9,250 bases of DNA from Lachnospiraceae bacterium (GTDB lineage: Bacteria; Bacillota; Clostridia; Lachnospirales; Lachnospiraceae), in contig JAHZHB010000133.1 in assembly GCA_019420465.1 (NCBI GenBank), positions 1-9,250 of the forward strand, in the 5' to 3' direction. Shown piece after piece: positions 6,438 through 9,250 of this stretch (positions are counted from its first letter, which is position 1; the number at the start of each line of letters is the position of its first letter). A model generated the notes under the pieces. The model made no database searches and was not told where the DNA came from. It saw nothing but the letters and a program-made list of their open reading frames with translations. The translations under genes and the position numbers were made by a program.

Positions 6438-6470
6438 CAGCACGCTCCTGTTGATGTCTGAGCAGTGCTG
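6438..6470 (-). promoter_or_regulatory. Intercistronic hairpin before the ABC ATPase
   Basis: In the minus-strand RNA CAGCAC-U-GCUC (6460-6470) pairs with GAGCGUGCUG (6438-6447), ten pairs with one bulged U and a 12-base loop. It ends four bases before the AGGAG ribosome binding site of the ATPase. A second ACAGGAG is buried at the loop and 3' arm. No U-run follows, so it is more likely to affect mRNA stability or translation than to terminate. Confidence 0.45.
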
Positions 6471-6511
6471 TATATCGTTCTATTCTGTCAGCAACTTTTT
6501 ATCGTTTCTTT

Positions 6512-6865
6512 TCAGCCATTTTCTTTTTCCAGCGCATCTATCGCTTCCTGCCGGGTAAAGCCCAGCTGTTTCATGCCTTCCAGAAACTCGCTGACCAGTT
6601 TCTCTGCCATCTCTTCTTTCATCATCTGCACCTTCTTCTCATCTTCTGTCACAAAGGTTCCCATGCCGCGTCGGGTAAAACATACTTCGTCCATTTCGAG
6701 TTCTTTATAAACACGGCTGACGGTGTTCGGATTGATCGTATACAAAATCGCCAGATCGCGTACAGACGGCAGTTTGTCACCGGGCTGAAGCTTTCCTGTC
6801 ACGATCTCCCGGCGGATCGCATCGGCTACCTGAATATAGATCGGCTGTGATGTATTGTATTCCAT
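6512..6865 (-). CDS. GntR-family transcriptional regulator, YtrA type
   Basis: A 117-residue DNA-binding protein. The N-terminal winged helix-turn-helix (about 8-76) has the family pattern PIYIQVADAIRREIVTGKLQPGDKLPSVRDLA, then INPNTVSRVYKELE (recognition helix) and the wing RRGMGTFV. Only about 40 residues follow, a helical segment (MMKEEMAEKLVSEFLEGMKQ). Such a short C-terminus marks the YtrA subfamily, whose members usually repress their own ABC transporter operons. The start at 6865 has AGGAGG five bases upstream. It is the first gene of a three-gene unit with the ABC ATPase and permease, behind a strong promoter overlapped by a palindrome, which fits autorepression. The inducing signal is unknown. 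Confidence 0.93.
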   Translation of the reverse strand: MEYNTSQPIYIQVADAIRREIVTGKLQPGDKLPSVRDLAILYTINPNTVSRVYKELEMDEVCFTRRGMGTFVTEDEKKVQMMKEEMAEKLVSEFLEGMKQLGFTRQEAIDALEKENG

Positions 6866-6881
6866 ATGAACCTCCTTCCTT

Positions 6882-6913
6882 GTGTATCACTGTCATAGTT
6901 GCATAGTACACTA
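6882..6913 (-). promoter_or_regulatory. Candidate GntR/YtrA operator
   Basis: A perfect palindrome TAGT-GT-ACTA (6904-6913) covers the -10. A wider inverted repeat GTGTA...TACAC (6907-6911 with 6882-6886) spans the -10 and transcription start, and a CATAG direct repeat (6894-6898 and 6902-6906) lies between. This is where the repressor encoded downstream would be expected to bind. Confidence 0.4.
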
Positions 6914-6931
6914 GTTTTATATGTCTGTCAA
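6903..6931 (-). promoter_or_regulatory. Sigma-A promoter of the GntR-ABC operon
   Basis: Minus-strand perfect -35 TTGACA (6926-6931), 17-base spacer, -10 TACTAT (6903-6908). Transcription should start near 6896, about 30 bases before the repressor start. So strong a promoter suggests that the operon is held down by a repressor. Confidence 0.82.
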
Positions 6932-6998
6932 TAGCCTTTTTCCATAAAACTTTGCACAAAAAAACCTGGTCCGCTAATTCTTGATATCCATGACAGCA

Positions 6999-7050
6999 AA
7001 AAGCCGCCAAAAGCAGCTCTGCTATCTTCAGTCTGCTTTTGACGGCTTTT
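6999..7050 (-). terminator. Rho-independent terminator of the P-type ATPase gene
   Basis: Two 18-base arms (6999-7016 and 7033-7050) pair throughout in the minus-strand RNA with a single U-G wobble, around a 16-base loop. The stem runs into a TTTTT tract. It begins about 34 bases after the ATPase stop, making that gene the last of its transcript. Confidence 0.88.
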
Positions 7051-7084
7051 ATTGCCCTGTAAATCCATGTTTTCTATATACTGT

Positions 7085-9250
7085 TTATGCCATACTTCCG
7101 GACAGTTCCATCTCATGAAGCTGTGCTTCTGTAACATACTCTGCAAGCTCTACATCCGGTACGGTCTCTTCCTGCACCGGAACGTACTCTTCTTCCTCTT
7201 CTTTCTCGAGTGAAGACGGCAACAGATCGTTCATGTTACGCAGGCAGAGTGCGATCGTAGATGCATTGTGTAAAAGTGCTGCTGTACCCGGTACGACCAG
7301 ACCCAAAACGCCGGCAACCAGAATAGCTGCATTAAAACCAATACCGATTCTGGATGTGGATTTCATACGTTCCATCATACCGTTACCGAGCTGGCGCAGT
7401 GCCACAATCTGCTGCAGATCTGAACCGGACAGGGTGATATCTGCAATCTCCTGTGCAATATCTGCACCTTCTTTCATGGCAATGCCGACATCCGCCATGG
7501 ACAGTGCCGGTGAATCGTTGATACCGTCACCTACCATGATCACGGTATGGCCGGCTTTCTTTTCTTTCTCAACGAATTTGGCCTTATCCTCCGGCAGAAC
7601 CTCGGCATAGTACTGTGTAATGCCAAGCTCTTCAGCTACAGCCTTTGCCGTACGGTCACTGTCACCGGTCATCATAACGATATTGGTCAGACCGATCTCT
7701 TTCAGGCTGGCAATAACATCCCGTGACTCTTCCTTGATCGGATCAGCGATACCGATGATCGCTACCAGTTTTCCGCCGATGGCCATATACAGATGGGAAT
7801 ATCTGGACGGGATCAGTTCGAGTTTATCCTTATCCTCCGGCAGAACGATACATTTTTCATCCTCGAAGACGAAATGGTAGCTGCCGATCACGGCACGTTC
7901 GTCACCGATTGTTGTGGCCACGCCATGTGCCACGATATATACGACTTTTGAATGCATCTCTTCATGTTCCAGATGTTTCTCTTTAGCCGCACGCACAACA
8001 GCGTTGGCAAGAGAATGCGGAAAATGCTCCTCGAGACAGGCTGCAATACGCAGCATCTCATCCTCTGTATAGCCTTCCATCGCTACAACCTGCTGTACAA
8101 CAGGTGTTGCTTTTGTCAGTGTACCGGTCTTATCAAATACAACTGTATCTGCCGCTGCGATATCTTCCAGATATTTACCACCCTTGACAGTGATACGGTG
8201 TTTACCTGCTTCTCTCATGGCAGACAGAACCGAAATCGGCATAGCTACCTCGATCGCGCAGGAGAAATCGACCATCAGTACAGATGCTGCTTTTGTCACA
8301 TTTCTGGTGAAGATCAGCGTAGCCACAGCTGCACCGAAGGTATACGGAATCAGCTTGCTCACCACGCGTTCTGCCTGGCTCTGGGTGATACTCTTTAAGC
8401 TTTCTGACTCCTCGATCATCTTGACGATACGATCGTAACGGGTCTTTCCTGACGTCTGGCGTACTTCCACAAGGATCTCGCCCTCTTCAACAACAGTTCC
8501 TGCAAATACGGTACCATCTACAGCTTTTCTGACCGCAACGGACTCACCGGTAAGTGCAGCCTGGTTGACCATAGCTTCACCCTCGATGACTGTACCATCG
8601 AGCGGGATCACACTGCCCATACTTACACGGATCACATCACCGACCTGAATCTGGTTGATACCGATCTGTCTTACCACATCCGGCCCTTCCACTTTCCATA
8701 CTTTGGATACGTTCAGTGCCAGCGACTGTGCCAGATCGTCTACGGACTTCTTGTATGTCCACTCTTCGAGTTCTTCACCGACTTCTGTCAGGAAGGTGAT
8801 CGAGCTGGCTGCGGCAAAGTCACCGATCAGCATGGATGCCGCGATCGCCGATGCATGAACGATCTCAGCGCTGAAGTTTCTGGCTATAAGGTCTTTTATA
8901 CCATGCCAGATAAACGGTGCGCCGTCATAGATCGTACAGGCGATACGGATCGGTGCCGGTAAGAAGAATTTCTTGATCGCACGGACCATCACCATATTGA
9001 TCAGCTTTTCTTTATAATGATCATTGGTCGCTCTTGACGAAACAGCCGGAACAAACTCCTGCAGCTCAGGTGTCTTTAAGGACAGCTTTCCGATATAGTC
9101 CAGCAGAATATCCTCCGTTTTTCCGCGGTACTTTACATTCAGCTGTGCCGTTCTGACAAATACCTGCACACTTTCAATTTCATCACGGTTCATCAGCGTA
9201 TAATACAGGGTATCCGCCTCTGCCTGTGTAAATCTTCTTTTACACAGATC
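7085..9250 (-). CDS. Heavy-metal (P1B-type) P-type ATPase with atypical Ser-Cys-Ala membrane motif, 5' end missing
   Basis: A membrane pump that uses ATP, through a phospho-aspartate, to move metal ions. The frame stays open through the right edge: 19 further codons (DLCKRRFTQAEADTLYYTL) precede ATG 9193 and continue an N-terminal HMA-like fold (RFTQAEADTLYY...VQVFVRTAQLNVKYRG), so ATG 9193 is internal. Numbered from that Met: membrane segments about 76-103 and 107-135; actuator loop with TGES 215-218; membrane segments about 281-325 with the metal-site motif DFSCAIEVAMP (SCA 311-313) in place of CPC, SPC or CPH; phosphorylation motif DKTGTLT 354-360; TGDSD 509-513; hinge VGDGIND 554-560; last membrane segments about 617-655 with HNAST 642-646. 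The usual His-Pro pair of the nucleotide domain reads His-Ser (393-394). An acidic tail follows (EKEEEEEY onward). The lack of a Cys-Pro motif suggests the atypical P1B group that includes FezB of ferrosomes. The family is certain, the subgroup and substrate (iron?) are inferred. It is the last gene before a terminator. Confidence 0.93.
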   Translation of the reverse strand, partial: DLCKRRFTQAEADTLYYTLMNRDEIESVQVFVRTAQLNVKYRGKTEDILLDYIGKLSLKTPELQEFVPAVSSRATNDHYKEKLINMVMVRAIKKFFLPAPIRIACTIYDGAPFIWHGIKDLIARNFSAEIVHASAIAASMLIGDFAAASSITFLTEVGEELEEWTYKKSVDDLAQSLALNVSKVWKVEGPDVVRQIGINQIQVGDVIRVSMGSVIPLDGTVIEGEAMVNQAALTGESVAVRKAVDGTVFAGTVVEEGEILVEVRQTSGKTRYDRIVKMIEESESLKSITQSQAERVVSKLIPYTFGAAVATLIFTRNVTKAASVLMVDFSCAIEVAMPISVLSAMREAGKHRITVKGGKYLEDIAAADTVVFDKTGTLTKATPVVQQVVAMEGYTEDEMLRIAACLEEHFPHSLANAVVRAAKEKHLEHEEMHSKVVYIVAHGVATTIGDERAVIGSYHFVFEDEKCIVLPEDKDKLELIPSRYSHLYMAIGGKLVAIIGIADPIKEESRDVIASLKEIGLTNIVMMTGDSDRTAKAVAEELGITQYYAEVLPEDKAKFVEKEKKAGHTVIMVGDGINDSPALSMADVGIAMKEGADIAQEIADITLSGSDLQQIVALRQLGNGMMERMKSTSRIGIGFNAAILVAGVLGLVVPGTAALLHNASTIALCLRNMNDLLPSSLEKEEEEEYVPVQEETVPDVELAEYVTEAQLHEMELSGSMA

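Noticed and set aside
6928..7146. Short minus-strand frames around the ATPase terminator and GntR promoter
   Set aside because: They cross a terminator and a promoter, and their products are not protein-like.
9191..9193. ATG 9193 as the true start of the P-type ATPase
   Set aside because: The frame is open for 19 codons to the window edge and those codons match the beginning of the HMA-like domain, so the real start lies outside the window.

Overview
The window looks like chromosomal DNA from a low-to-moderate GC Firmicute, most likely a Clostridia/Lachnospiraceae-type gut anaerobe. This rests on strong AAGGAGG-type ribosome binding sites, sigma-A promoters with 17-base spacers, short U-tailed terminators, the rpsO-pnp pairing and the character of the proteins. 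It is an inference; no rRNA or other species marker is present. Every gene except murI is on the minus strand. I see no insertion sequence, phage gene, tRNA, rRNA or CRISPR array.

Read along the minus strand from the right edge, the layout is as follows. (1) A heavy-metal P-type ATPase, cut at its 5' end by the window edge (7085-9250), ends at a strong terminator (6999-7050). Its membrane motif is Ser-Cys-Ala instead of the usual Cys-Pro-Cys type. It resembles the atypical P1B ATPases that include the ferrosome protein FezB. (2) A three-gene operon follows: a YtrA-type GntR repressor, an ABC ATPase and a six-helix permease (6865 to 4976). A near-consensus promoter with an overlapping palindrome precedes it, and a hairpin lies between the repressor and the ATPase. 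(3) murI (glutamate racemase) is on the plus strand, convergent with the ABC operon. A perfect 14-bp bidirectional terminator lies between them. (4) rpsO (ribosomal protein S15) diverges from murI. It has a strong promoter, a structured leader and its own terminator. (5) pnp (PNPase) follows, with a leader of about 330 bases holding a large near-perfect hairpin, and ends at a terminator. (6) A FeoA-like protein and a membrane-bound GGDEF diguanylate cyclase, cut by the left edge, form a likely operon behind a consensus promoter.

Functionally, rpsO and pnp are housekeeping genes that are often controlled by structures in their own leaders, and both leaders here hold candidate structures. The GntR/ABC unit fits a self-regulated exporter or stress module. 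Metal biology appears at both ends: a FeoA-like gene behind a possible metal-repressor site on the left, and the unusual P-type ATPase on the right. The most promising lead for an uncommon system is that ATPase, because the genes that would confirm a ferrosome-like cluster would lie just beyond the right edge.
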